A stretch of 64,000 nt of DNA from Cytobacillus oceanisediminis 2691 (GCF_007678455.1 NZ_VEEP01000011.1:1-64000); one strand, 5' to 3'; shown: positions 6,740-14,862, counted from the stretch's first letter. Program-made: numbers and translations. The notes: a model not told the origin generated them from the sequence alone.

Positions 6740-7960
6740 ATGCAGTTTGGACCATTAATTAAATTTTACAGAATCCAGCAAGGTTTAACACAAAAGGAAC
6801 TGGCAAATGGCATATGTTCAGTTCCCCACTTAAGCAAGATTGAAAGCAACTCTAAAGAAGCAAATGAAGAAACAATGGGCCTCCTGCTCGAAAGACTGGG
6901 AGTCAACCTTGCATCCATCACTGAAAATGAGGAACAGATTAAGCAGCTAATTAAAGAACTTAATGAAAAGATTGATTTTATTCAAGACGAAGAAGCAGAT
7001 ACAACAATGGAAATGCTAAAGGAATTTGAAGGAATTATTCCATTCACTACAAATCTACATACATATGAACTTACTAAATTCAGGTATTTAATCTTTAAAC
7101 ACAGATTTTCCGAGGCCCAAGAACAATACGAATTATTAAAGAAACAAAAGAAAATATTTTCCCAACCTCAAATGGCTTTATTTTCCTATCTGCATGCTGT
7201 AATGTTATTAAAAAAGAGAATTTATAAGAAAGCAGATCAGATCTTAGACACCATTGGCAGAGGATCTAAGTTCGACATACCCGATGGAGAAATACTTTAT
7301 CATCGGGCTTTGGCTAAAACTTCTCCAGAAGATTTAGGATATGCCATTTACTATGGAAAGATGGCACTGCAAGAATTTATGGAACAACACAATTTTAAAA
7401 GAATTCTACATGTGTTGATGTTGCTTGGGATCAACTATACTAATTCCAAGATCTATGAAGAAGCCCAGGATTGCTATAAAAATCTCATCAGAAACGCAGA
7501 GATTTTACAGGAAAAAAATTTATTACCTGAAATATATCATAATATGGGTTACCTTCAAAAAAAGCTTAAGAACTATCGAGAGGCCATTTTCTTTTTTGAA
7601 AAAAGCCTATCTTTACAAACAAAAGGAACACAACACTATCTCATTACTCTTTATTCCATTGGAGAAATCCAATATGAGTTGCAAAATGAAGAAAAAGCAA
7701 GGGAAGCCTTTGAGGAAGTATACCAATTATCTAAGGATTCTGAAAACCGCAAGTATAGAATGTTAGCTAATTATTATTTAATGACTTTGGACTCTCCAGA
7801 AAAATCGCTAGATTACTCAGAAACTAAAGTAATACCATTTCTTGAAGAAAGCGATGGTAAAAGTGAAGAATTAATTTGGTTTTACAAAATGCTATCAAAT
7901 CACTATCGGGAGATGGGAAGGTTTGATCAAGCAGTAAAATATATAGAAAAAATCAATTAA
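6740..7960 (+). CDS. RRNPP quorum-sensing regulator (NprR/PlcR type)
   Basis: A 406-residue protein: an XRE-type helix-turn-helix (about 5-60, GLTQKELANGI and HLSKIESN) followed by about 330 residues of TPR helices (for example YHNMGYLQKKLKNYREAIFFFEKSL). This is the architecture of NprR and PlcR, transcription factors that bind a re-imported linear peptide in the TPR groove. AGAAGGTGA lies before the ATG. The gene sits between a secreted protease and a 29-residue signal-peptide ORF that starts 13 bases after its stop. That matches the nprR-nprX arrangement in order and function, though the peptide sequence is not NprX-like. It probably regulates the upstream subtilisin. Confidence 0.88.
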   Translation: MQFGPLIKFYRIQQGLTQKELANGICSVPHLSKIESNSKEANEETMGLLLERLGVNLASITENEEQIKQLIKELNEKIDFIQDEEADTTMEMLKEFEGIIPFTTNLHTYELTKFRYLIFKHRFSEAQEQYELLKKQKKIFSQPQMALFSYLHAVMLLKKRIYKKADQILDTIGRGSKFDIPDGEILYHRALAKTSPEDLGYAIYYGKMALQEFMEQHNFKRILHVLMLLGINYTNSKIYEEAQDCYKNLIRNAEILQEKNLLPEIYHNMGYLQKKLKNYREAIFFFEKSLSLQTKGTQHYLITLYSIGEIQYELQNEEKAREAFEEVYQLSKDSENRKYRMLANYYLMTLDSPEKSLDYSETKVIPFLEESDGKSEELIWFYKMLSNHYREMGRFDQAVKYIEKIN

Positions 7961-7973
7961 GGAGGAAATCCGT

Positions 7974-8063
7974 ATGAAAAAGATGTTAACAGCCTTAATG
8001 ACAGGTGCCATGGCTCTGGGTGTATTAGCAGCAAGCATGCCGCCAATTTTACCTCCAGCATGA
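7974..8063 (+). CDS. Secreted signalling pro-peptide of the RRNPP regulator
   Basis: A 29-codon ORF with GGAGGAAAT just before its ATG. It encodes a lysine start (MKKM), a hydrophobic segment (LTALMTGAMALGVLAA) and a short tail, SMPPILPPA. This is the organisation of Phr/NprX/PapR pre-peptides: export signal plus C-terminal mature peptide. The proline-rich tail, or a 5-8 residue piece of it such as MPPILPP, is the expected ligand of the upstream TPR regulator. Adjacency (13 bases) and a shared terminator support co-transcription. The exact mature form is unknown. Confidence 0.8.
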   Translation: MKKMLTALMTGAMALGVLAASMPPILPPA

Positions 8064-8072
8064 TTAACTACC

Positions 8073-8099
8073 AAAAAGGCCTTCTAATTAGGCCTTTTT
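8073..8099 (+). terminator. Terminator of the regulator-peptide unit
   Basis: AAAAAGGCC-ttctaatta-GGCCTTTTT followed by GTTTTTT, 9 bases after the peptide stop codon. Confidence 0.88.
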
Positions 8100-8308
8100 G
8101 TTTTTTAAAAGGCATACTTCCATTTAAACTGATGCTTGTGTCTTCGAGTTTCATTTCTAAAAAGTTCTTAAATAATTGATTACTAATTAACAACTTGGGA
8201 AAATTTTCACTGCGTTAAATGACCCCCAGAACCCTCATATAATATACGAACTATTTTCACGAAGCCCGCATGGACAATGGATGGCTAAAATGAATGAGGA
8301 GGTTCGGT

Positions 8309-8437
8309 ATGGGAAGAATTAGCATGGATATTGACGAGCTGTTGGAAGATACAATGGAAATTGCTGAAGATGATTTAAGTTTTTCGCTGAACCCAATTGA
8401 GATTGACAGTTTGCTTGAAAATACACGCCATTGGTAA
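8309..8437 (+). CDS. 42-residue acidic small protein
   Basis: GAGGAGGT sits 5 bases before an ATG opening a 42-codon frame, which is closed by the terminator at 8450. The product is acidic and amphipathic. It contains two similar segments, MDIDELLEDT and IEIDSLLENT, about 26 residues apart, suggesting an internal duplication or two copies of a docking helix. There is no signal peptide or membrane segment. No family is recognised. The strong ribosome binding site plus its own terminator make it likely to be real. Confidence 0.6.
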   Translation: MGRISMDIDELLEDTMEIAEDDLSFSLNPIEIDSLLENTRHW

Positions 8438-8449
8438 AAAGATATCAAT

Positions 8450-8478
8450 CCGTTCCAGGTTTCCTGGGACGGTTTTTT
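8450..8478 (+). terminator. Terminator of the 42-residue ORF
   Basis: CCGTTCCAGG-ttt-CCTGGGACGG (one G-U) followed by six T. It shows that the long in-frame extension of the next gene back to 8431 is not translated. Confidence 0.85.
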
Positions 8479-8484
8479 ATTTTA

Positions 8485-8514
8485 TTGAATAAAAGAGAAC
8501 GTATGTACTATAAT
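8485..8514 (+). promoter_or_regulatory. Sigma-A promoter of the helicase gene
   Basis: TTGAAT (8485-8490), an 18-bp spacer and a perfect TATAAT (8509-8514), 34 bases before the ATG at 8548. Confidence 0.65.
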
Positions 8515-8547
8515 GGGAGAAGGAAGTCAAACAGGGAGGTGAGCAGG

Positions 8548-10836
8548 ATGGAGCATGTAATAAAAATCCCGGTGAGGATGCTGGCTGAATATGTATTTAA
8601 AACAGGAAGCATTGAATCGGGTTTTAAAACGGCCTCATCATTCTCTGAAGGCTCAAGAATCCATCGGGAAGTCCAGAATACTTATCAAGAGATGGATCAG
8701 AGTGAAGTCTTTTTAAAAACAGAAATTGAATTTGATAACCTTTTATTTATTATCGAAGGACGCTGTGATGGTTTGCTTTTTTCAGGGGAGAAAACAACGA
8801 TTGATGAAATTAAATCGACTTCTTTGCCTTTGGAAAGTATCGAAGAGAACTCAAACCCTGCTCATTGGGCCCAAGCAGAATGCTATGGTTATATGTTTTT
8901 AAAGGAACATCAAAATGAAGAGATTGATATCCAGCTGACTTATGTTCATAAAACTTCTGGTGATAAGAAGTTTTTTAAAAGATCATTTACCAAAGAGGAG
9001 TTGGAAAACTCCGTTAAAGGAATGGTCGCAGATTTTGCACCATATGCCCGGTTGCAGGCGGAACATGGTTTGAAAAGGGATCAAAGCATTAAAAAGTTGA
9101 AGTTTCCTTTTCCTCGATACCGACATGGCCAGCGACAGCTTGCAGGGGCTGTCTATAAGACAATCGAGGAAGGAAGGACGTTATTTGCAAATGCACCAAC
9201 TGGGATAGGCAAAACCATTTCAACTGTATTTCCTTCAGTTAAGGCAATTGGGGAGGAACAGATTAAGAAGTTATTTTATTTAACTGCCAAGACGACAACA
9301 AGACAGACCGCAGAGGAAGCGTTCAGTCTTATGATAAAAAAAGGCTTGGAGATTAGGACTGTTACAATAACCGCAAAGGATAAGGTATGTTTTACAGGTG
9401 AGGGAAAGTGCAGCAAGGAACATTGTGAATTTGCAGATGGATATTATGACAGGATTAACGGTGCGGTACTGGATATCCTCAGAAATGAAGCTATCCTGGA
9501 TAGATGCTGTATTGAAAAGTATGCAAAAAAACATAGAGTCTGTCCCTTTGAGTTTTCATTGGATTTAGCATACGCAGCAGATGCGGTCATATGCGATTAC
9601 AATTATATATTTGATCCAAAAGTCTCTTTGAAAAGGCTATTCGACGAACAAAAAAAGAAAACAGTCCTTCTTGTCGATGAGGCACATAATCTCGTTGACA
9701 GAGGAAGGGATATGTTCACAGCTGCTCTGGAGAAATCACCATTCCTTCAGTTGAAAAGGGAGTTTAAAGAAAAGAATCATTCATTAGGCCATATATCCAA
9801 ACGTCTAAATGACTATTTTATCCAATTAAGAAAGCAGGCTGGATTCTCAAAAACAATTGAGTGCGTGGAGCCACTAGAGGAACTGAATCAGTTAATAGCA
9901 GAGTTTATGGAACATGCGGAAAAAGAACTCCTTAGAGGGAGTGCAGGAGAATCAGACTTGCTGCTTGAAACTTTTTTCGTTGCGCAAAATTGGCAAAGAA
10001 TCAGCAGTTTATATGATGAACGCTTCATTGTATATGCTCTAATCGAAAAAAATGATGTGCGTATTAAACAATTTTGTCTGGATCCTTCTCATTTAATCAA
10101 ACAGGCAGGAAAAAGCTTTAAGTCCCGAATCTTTTTTTCAGCTACTCTTAATCCTATGGGCTATTACAGAGATATGCTTGGCGGTGATAGCGAGGATTAT
10201 GTCTCTTTGATTCCTTCTCCTTTTTCTAGTGAACAGACAGATGTGAAGATTCAATCCTTATCAACAAGGTACAAAGACCGGACAAGGTCAATTAAACCAA
10301 TAGTCAAAACAATGTCTGATTTAGTTCACAATTATCCAGGTAATTATCTGTTTTTCTTTCCATCCTACCAATATCTTAATATGGTACTGGAGGAGTGGAG
10401 CATTTCCAATGAGGATATCTGTACGATTGTCCAGGGTACAGGGATGAACGAAGAAGAACGTGCCGCATTTCTGGAATCCTTCACAGCTGATAATCAAGGA
10501 TCACTCGTTGGTTTTGCTGTTCTTGGAGGTGTATTTTCTGAAGGAATCGATTTAAAGGGGGACAGGCTTAACGGGGTTGTGGTTGTAGGTGTGGGTCTCC
10601 CTCAGATTGGGTTCGAAAGGGACTTGATTAGTAAGCATTTTGCTGCTATAGGTAAGAATGGTTATGATTATGCATACGTCTTTCCTGGAATGAATAAAGT
10701 ACTGCAGGCCGGAGGAAGACTTATTCGGTCAGAAGATGACACAGGCAGAATTGTGTTGATTGACGACCGTTACCTGCACAATAAATATCAGGCACTTCTG
10801 CCCGATGCTTGGAAAAAATTCACGCTTCTGTATTGA
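8548..10836 (+). CDS. PD-(D/E)XK nuclease fused to XPD/DinG-type helicase
   Basis: 762 residues. The N-terminal ~170 residues carry a RecB/Cas4-like nuclease core: His39, Asp74 in EGRCDGL, Glu87-x-Lys89 in IDEIKS and a QAECYGYM helix. After that comes a superfamily 2 helicase with Walker A APTGIGKT (216-223), four spaced cysteines (KVCF, GKCS, EHCE, RVCPFE) matching the XPD-type 4Fe-4S cluster, and a DEAH box (VDEAHN). Motif VI is near the C terminus (QAGGRLIRS). A role in DNA repair or structure resolution is expected. The start is set by GGGAGGTGA and the upstream terminator. The gene stands alone. Confidence 0.87.
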   Translation: MEHVIKIPVRMLAEYVFKTGSIESGFKTASSFSEGSRIHREVQNTYQEMDQSEVFLKTEIEFDNLLFIIEGRCDGLLFSGEKTTIDEIKSTSLPLESIEENSNPAHWAQAECYGYMFLKEHQNEEIDIQLTYVHKTSGDKKFFKRSFTKEELENSVKGMVADFAPYARLQAEHGLKRDQSIKKLKFPFPRYRHGQRQLAGAVYKTIEEGRTLFANAPTGIGKTISTVFPSVKAIGEEQIKKLFYLTAKTTTRQTAEEAFSLMIKKGLEIRTVTITAKDKVCFTGEGKCSKEHCEFADGYYDRINGAVLDILRNEAILDRCCIEKYAKKHRVCPFEFSLDLAYAADAVICDYNYIFDPKVSLKRLFDEQKKKTVLLVDEAHNLVDRGRDMFTAALEKSPFLQLKREFKEKNHSLGHISKRLNDYFIQLRKQAGFSKTIECVEPLEELNQLIAEFMEHAEKELLRGSAGESDLLLETFFVAQNWQRISSLYDERFIVYALIEKNDVRIKQFCLDPSHLIKQAGKSFKSRIFFSATLNPMGYYRDMLGGDSEDYVSLIPSPFSSEQTDVKIQSLSTRYKDRTRSIKPIVKTMSDLVHNYPGNYLFFFPSYQYLNMVLEEWSISNEDICTIVQGTGMNEEERAAFLESFTADNQGSLVGFAVLGGVFSEGIDLKGDRLNGVVVVGVGLPQIGFERDLISKHFAAIGKNGYDYAYVFPGMNKVLQAGGRLIRSEDDTGRIVLIDDRYLHNKYQALLPDAWKKFTLLY

Positions 10837-10838
10837 TG

Positions 10839-10866
10839 AACATCCTTTCTATAAAGGGTGTTTTTT
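10839..10866 (+). terminator. Terminator after the helicase gene
   Basis: AACATCCTTT-ctat-AAAGGGTGTT with one G-U, followed by TTTT. Confidence 0.85.
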
Positions 10867-10997
10867 CTTTTGCAAGACGTTTGGATTTACAGCTTGGTTT
10901 GATAGCCTAGACATTTGAATTTTTTTACAGGATATTAAAGCCAAACTGGCGAATCTAACGTCTAATGGATAACAAGGAGTACAAGGGAGTGCATCTA

Positions 10998-11522
10998 ATG
11001 CTGAAATTAATAAAAAAAGCACAAAAAGGCAATGATAAGGCATTTTTGGAGCTGTTCCAGCTATATGAACAGGATTTATACAGAATGGCGTTTATCTATG
11101 TAAAAAACCAGAATGACGCAATGGATGTTGTCCAGGAAACTGCTTACAGATCATTCAAGTCCATCAAAGATCTTAAAGAACCCAAATATTTTAAAACCTG
11201 GCTGATGAGGATTGCCATCAGCTGTTCCATTGACCTATTGAGAATAAGAAAGAACATTGTACCTTTAAAACCAGAATTTGCGGAATATACAAAAGAAGCT
11301 GTTCAAGAAGATGATATCTTAGGAATCGATTTGAAGGATTTAATTGAAAAACTTCAGGAAGAAGAAAAAAGTGTCATTCTCCTGAAATTCTATCAGCAAA
11401 TGACATTCAAGGAAATCGCCGATATTCTCCAGCTTCCGCTTGGCACAGTAAAGACAATTCTTTATCGCAGTCTTGGAAAACTTCGAAAGACATTAAAGGA
11501 GGATGAAGCTAATGAACAATAA
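10998..11522 (+). CDS. ECF RNA polymerase sigma factor (SigV-like group)
   Basis: A 174-residue ECF sigma factor. Region 2 (about 20-90) contains VKNQNDAMDVVQET and FKTWLMRIAI. Region 4 (about 118-170) contains YQQMTFKEIADILQLPLGTVKTILYR split across helix-turn-helix. ATG 10998 is chosen because AAGGGAG lies 8 bases before it; an ATG at 10965 lacks such a site. The 3' end overlaps the membrane protein gene by 11 bases, the usual sigma/anti-sigma coupling. No clear autoregulatory ECF promoter was found upstream. Confidence 0.87.
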   Translation: MLKLIKKAQKGNDKAFLELFQLYEQDLYRMAFIYVKNQNDAMDVVQETAYRSFKSIKDLKEPKYFKTWLMRIAISCSIDLLRIRKNIVPLKPEFAEYTKEAVQEDDILGIDLKDLIEKLQEEEKSVILLKFYQQMTFKEIADILQLPLGTVKTILYRSLGKLRKTLKEDEANEQ

Positions 11523-12144
11523 CATTCAATCAGAAATTAATAAAATCGAGATACCAGAGGGTTTAAGCAGAAGAACTGAACTGGGAGTCCAAAAGGCCAA
11601 GACAGAAATGAGCAGCAAAACAAAAAAACGGAAGTTGCTGGCAGCCCCTGCAATCGCAGCAGCCATCGCACTTTCAGTTGCCGGATCAGTCCTATTTTTA
11701 GAGAATACTCCGGGAAATCCGGAAGTACAGAACATCCCGGCGAGCTATGCATTTGATGTAACGGACCAAAAACAACTCGTTGGATGGGCGGATAATGTTT
11801 TTATTGGGAAGGTACAAGAGACGAAGGGAACAAGTAATGAAGATGGGATACTTGAAACTCAATATGAAGTTGAGGTTGCCGAAAATATCAAAGGCCAATT
11901 GAATGGCCGGATAACTGTGAACCAACAGGGGGGATACGAAGGAAACAAACTGGTCCTGGTTGAAAATGATCAACTTCTGAAAGAAGGTGAGAGCTATTTA
12001 TTCGTGTCACGTCAAAACAAAAAACACGGATGGCACACTATTGTCCCAGCTTATGGGGATATTTTAATAGAGAATGAAAAGCAAAAGGAGGAATTGATCA
12101 GCATCTATAAAGCCGCCTATGACGATGAGGTTCCGTTTGAATAA
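11512..12144 (+). CDS. Putative membrane-bound anti-sigma factor
   Basis: 210 residues: a short charged cytosolic N-terminus (1-41), one transmembrane helix (about 42-63, Ala/Leu rich) and an extracytoplasmic domain of about 145 residues with beta-rich character (VTVNQQGGYEG, YLFVSRQ). Location directly behind an ECF sigma gene, with an 11-base overlap, is the main evidence for an anti-sigma role. It has no ZAS Cys/His motif. ATG 11512 is chosen because AAGGAGG lies 9 bases upstream; ATG 11503 is too close. Confidence 0.7.
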   Translation: MNNNIQSEINKIEIPEGLSRRTELGVQKAKTEMSSKTKKRKLLAAPAIAAAIALSVAGSVLFLENTPGNPEVQNIPASYAFDVTDQKQLVGWADNVFIGKVQETKGTSNEDGILETQYEVEVAENIKGQLNGRITVNQQGGYEGNKLVLVENDQLLKEGESYLFVSRQNKKHGWHTIVPAYGDILIENEKQKEELISIYKAAYDDEVPFE

Positions 12145-12174
12145 TGTGATTGGTTAAAATCAAATTTGTGGTTT

Positions 12175-12202
12175 GAGGCTATGGTTCATGGCCTCTTTTT
12201 TT
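12175..12202 (+). terminator. Terminator of the sigma/anti-sigma unit
   Basis: GAGGC-tATGgttCATg-GCCTC followed by seven T. Confidence 0.82.
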
Positions 12203-12222
12203 CAATTTTAATTCCCTATAAG

Positions 12223-12972
12223 CTAGTTGTCTTTAATATTGGCCTGGAAAAAGGACTTAATGGTATTTTTCATTTTCTCTTTGTTAGTGGTAAATTGCTG
12301 CAGGCGGTGACCGTTTGCACCTGACGGGTGAGGGAATCCAAAGAGAATATTTCTTTCTTCCAGAAGGCCTTCACTGGCATACACCCTCATGATTTCTTCG
12401 ACACTCTTTCCGAGCGGGATCACAAGCGTATTCCGAAGCATGGCAGCCTGTGGTTCAAAATATCCCTTTAAGAAACCCAAAAGCATATTGTTCTTTAGAA
12501 TACTAGGTTTATGTCCAGTGTAATTCTTCCCATCATTAAAAACCGCATATGGAATGAGAGATGTTGTATGGAGAAGGTTGTCATTTTCATCAAATAGTTG
12601 CGCGCAGGATTCCAATGAAAGCCATTTTTGTAAGCCAAGTTCATCAAGCATTTCAATGATATGATTACGAAGTATTCCGGAAAATCTCGCTTCACGCTTG
12701 CATAAATAAGGAATCAGGGAAACTGGATAGTTTACTTCAATCAGGGAGCGGGCAACAGCGATTGATTTGCTCATTTGCTGGAAACCCGGTGTTATTCCTA
12801 CGATAAATACTTTCGCATCTGGATTTACATACTCGTTATGCGTACAATAATAGACCGCAAGGCGCCCTTCATTAGCTAATAAAAAGTCCTGAGTCAAAAG
12901 TTCCTCCCGTGAATAACTGTCTTTTAAAGGGAGATCAGCAATCTTTTCTATATATTCAACCAGTCTAGGCAT
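12223..12972 (-). CDS. Uracil-DNA-glycosylase-superfamily protein
   Basis: A 249-residue soluble protein with two hallmark loops of the UDG fold: GITPGFQQ (about 59-66, the GxxPG water-activating loop region) and GFPHPSGANG (about 216-225, the HPS minor-groove loop). The Asp or Asn catalytic residue of classical UDG is not obvious after the first loop, so it may be an atypical glycosylase or a related nucleotide-binding protein. GGGGGATC lies before the ATG on the minus strand. Confidence 0.65.
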   Translation of the reverse strand: MPRLVEYIEKIADLPLKDSYSREELLTQDFLLANEGRLAVYYCTHNEYVNPDAKVFIVGITPGFQQMSKSIAVARSLIEVNYPVSLIPYLCKREARFSGILRNHIIEMLDELGLQKWLSLESCAQLFDENDNLLHTTSLIPYAVFNDGKNYTGHKPSILKNNMLLGFLKGYFEPQAAMLRNTLVIPLGKSVEEIMRVYASEGLLEERNILFGFPHPSGANGHRLQQFTTNKEKMKNTIKSFFQANIKDN

Positions 12973-13090
12973 GAATGATCCCCCTTGGATTTAATAACTG
13001 TATTATGATCGTATCTGTTTAAAAATATCAATTAATTGAACTAGCTGGCAAAGGAGATTTAAGGGTGGGTAGTGTAAGAAACGGTCTTTA

Positions 13091-13336
13091 TTAGACATTT
13101 CAGCAGAGTGAGCAGGGCAAAATGTCCGATAACCCCTATTTAATAGACATTTCAGCAGCGGGAGCAGGGGAAAGTGTCCAAGAACCCCTATTTAATAGAC
13201 ATTTCAGCAGTGTGAGCAGGGCAAAATGTCCAAGAACCCCTATTTAATAGACATTTCAGAAGCCGGAGCGGGGCAAAATGTCCAAGAATCCCCATTTAAT
13301 AGACATTTCAAGAAAGGGAGCATGCCAAAATGTCCA
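13091..13336. repeat. Five-unit 52-bp tandem array with internal inverted repeat
   Basis: Five copies begin with TAGACATTTC at 13091, 13144, 13196, 13248 and 13300 (steps 53, 52, 52, 52). Each copy has GACATTT about 19 bases before AAATGTC, so every unit can form a 7-bp stem. The linker is typically AAGAACCCCTATTTAA. The array fills most of the space between the divergent UDG-like and MerR genes. The 118 bases before it hold no recognisable gene. There are no unique spacers, so it is not a CRISPR array. It shares only the 52-bp period and dyad layout with the arrays at 29363 and 51558. Confidence 0.9.
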
Positions 13337-13429
13337 TGAAAAGGAGAATTCACGAAAATCGATATAGCTTTAATGTCAAATAGATTATAAAAGTATTATG
13401 TAAACTTTAAAAATAAATTCAGAACCCTG

Positions 13430-13460
13430 TTGACCCTGACGCAAGGTGATAGTTTACGCT
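13430..13460 (+). promoter_or_regulatory. MerR-type promoter with 19-bp spacer
   Basis: TTGACC (13430-13435) and TACGCT (13455-13460) are separated by exactly 19 bases. The imperfect dyad ACCCT-gacgc-AAGGT lies in the spacer. This is the overlong spacer that MerR-family activators untwist, so autoregulation of the next gene is expected. Confidence 0.7.
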
Positions 13461-13483
13461 ATAGGTGTGGAGGTGATCAAGAT

Positions 13484-14242
13484 ATGTTCAAGGTGAAAGA
13501 AGTTGCCAACCTGACAGGAGTGAGTATTAGAACTCTGCATCATTACGACAGGATTGGTTTGCTGCAGCCAGAGGCTGTGACTGATGCTGGATATCGGCTT
13601 TATTCAGAAAGAGACCTAGAACGCCTGCAGCAAATATTGTTTTTTAAAGAAATGGATTTCACCCTGCAAGAAATTAAGGATATTTTGGACCGGCCCGATT
13701 TCAACAGGAAAGAATCCTTGAAGAATCATAAAGCTTTGCTTTTAAAGAAAAAGAAGCGGCTAGATGAGATCATCAGGACAGTGGAAAAGACGATTAATTC
13801 AATTGAAGGGGGATATCAAATGAAGGAGAAAGATATGTTCGAAGGATTCGGTATGAAAGAAATTGAAGAACATCAGAAGAAATATAGTGAGGAAGCAAAG
13901 GCGAGATACGGAAAAGAGACAGTTGAAAAGGTAGAAAAGAGGACTGCGAATTATACTCCTGATGACTGGGGAAATATTCAGGCGAAAACAGAAGAGATAT
14001 ACCAGAGGCTGATTTCCGGTATGGCTGATGGCCCGAATGATCCGGCTGTTCAGGAAGCAGTTGCGGATTGGAGACAGTTCATCACAGATCACTATTATGA
14101 TTGTACCATTGATATTTTTCGAGGGCTGGGGGATCTATATGTCGATGATCCACGCTTCACAAAGAATATCGATAAATATCAGCCCGGCTTGGCTGCATTC
14201 TTCAAAAGAGCGATCCATCCTTATTGCGATGAACAAGAATAG
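13484..14242 (+). CDS. mta: MerR-family multidrug-responsive activator with TipAS domain
   Basis: 252 residues. The MerR DNA-binding head (1-70) includes VKEVANLTGVSIRTLHHYDR and GYRLYSE. A coiled-coil dimer helix (about 80-110) follows, then a TipAS ligand-binding domain (about 118-250, EEHQKKYSEEAKARYG to AFFKRAIHPYC). This is the layout of B. subtilis Mta and Streptomyces TipA. The start ATG 13484 follows GGAGGTGATC. The 19-bp-spacer promoter directly upstream supports autoregulation. No efflux gene is adjacent, so its targets are elsewhere. Confidence 0.85.
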   Translation: MFKVKEVANLTGVSIRTLHHYDRIGLLQPEAVTDAGYRLYSERDLERLQQILFFKEMDFTLQEIKDILDRPDFNRKESLKNHKALLLKKKKRLDEIIRTVEKTINSIEGGYQMKEKDMFEGFGMKEIEEHQKKYSEEAKARYGKETVEKVEKRTANYTPDDWGNIQAKTEEIYQRLISGMADGPNDPAVQEAVADWRQFITDHYYDCTIDIFRGLGDLYVDDPRFTKNIDKYQPGLAAFFKRAIHPYCDEQE

Positions 14243-14254
14243 TAAAGAAACTGG

Positions 14255-14281
14255 GCGGCCATTGAAATGGCTGCTTTTTTT
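14255..14281 (+). terminator. Terminator of the MerR gene
   Basis: GCGGCCAT-tgaa-ATGGCTGC (one G-U) followed by seven T. Confidence 0.85.
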
Positions 14282-14418
14282 AAAATCGGCAGTCCTTGGG
14301 CAAACGTTATTTTTCTTTTTTGGATGAACACTGTGATATTTACGAAAATAGACTTTGATAAAATGAAACGAATCCACCTGCTGATCGTAAATAATTATAT
14401 CTCAAGGAGGTTTTAAAA

Positions 14419-14446
14419 CTGACAAGTGGTGAAAGAAGGATATAAT
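14419..14446 (+). promoter_or_regulatory. Sigma-A promoter of the YkvA-like gene
   Basis: CTGACA (14419-14424), a 16-bp spacer and TATAAT (14441-14446), about 26 bases before the ATG. Confidence 0.55.
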
Positions 14447-14471
14447 AGTCTCTATAAAAGAGGTGGATGAA

Positions 14472-14747
14472 ATGAAGAAGTTTTTTAAAAGAATTCGGTT
14501 GGTTTTTAAAGTGAAAAAGTTCTTTCCCTTTCTTATAGAATTTTTTACTTCCGGAATTGTTCCGGTCAGGCAAAAAATAATTTCAGCGAGCTTGATCATT
14601 GGTTATTTTTTGCTTCCATTTGATATTATTCCGGACTTTTTTACACTAATTGGAATCGTTGATGATGTTGGTGTGCTGTTAATTGTATTTCAACAAATTA
14701 TTAAAATGGCACCTAAAGAATTAAGGGAAAAGCACAACTTGGAATAA
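14472..14747 (+). CDS. YkvA/DUF1232 small membrane protein
   Basis: 91 residues with the DUF1232 signature FLLPFDIIPDFFTLIGIVDD in a hydrophobic centre (about 33-65). A basic N-terminus follows the start, and a further hydrophobic stretch (VLLIVFQQII) lies after it. The family is widespread and membrane-associated, without an established function. ATG 14472 is chosen because AAAGAGGTGG ends 5 bases before it; the in-frame GTG at 14463 lies inside that site. Confidence 0.82.
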   Translation: MKKFFKRIRLVFKVKKFFPFLIEFFTSGIVPVRQKIISASLIIGYFLLPFDIIPDFFTLIGIVDDVGVLLIVFQQIIKMAPKELREKHNLE

Positions 14748-14862
14748 AGCACCGGCGTTAAAATTTTTTAATAGGAGAATGTTTGTTATAATCCTTTTAG
14801 GCTGAGTAAAGGCTTACGAATATTTTGATCATCTGTTTGCTTCCAGACGAGGGGGGATTTCT

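Noticed and set aside
10940-10964. Autoregulatory ECF promoter of the first sigma gene (CCAAAC...CGTC)
   Set aside because: Spacing between the -35-like AAAC and CGTC is about 12 bases, and the -35 lacks the TGAAAC core.
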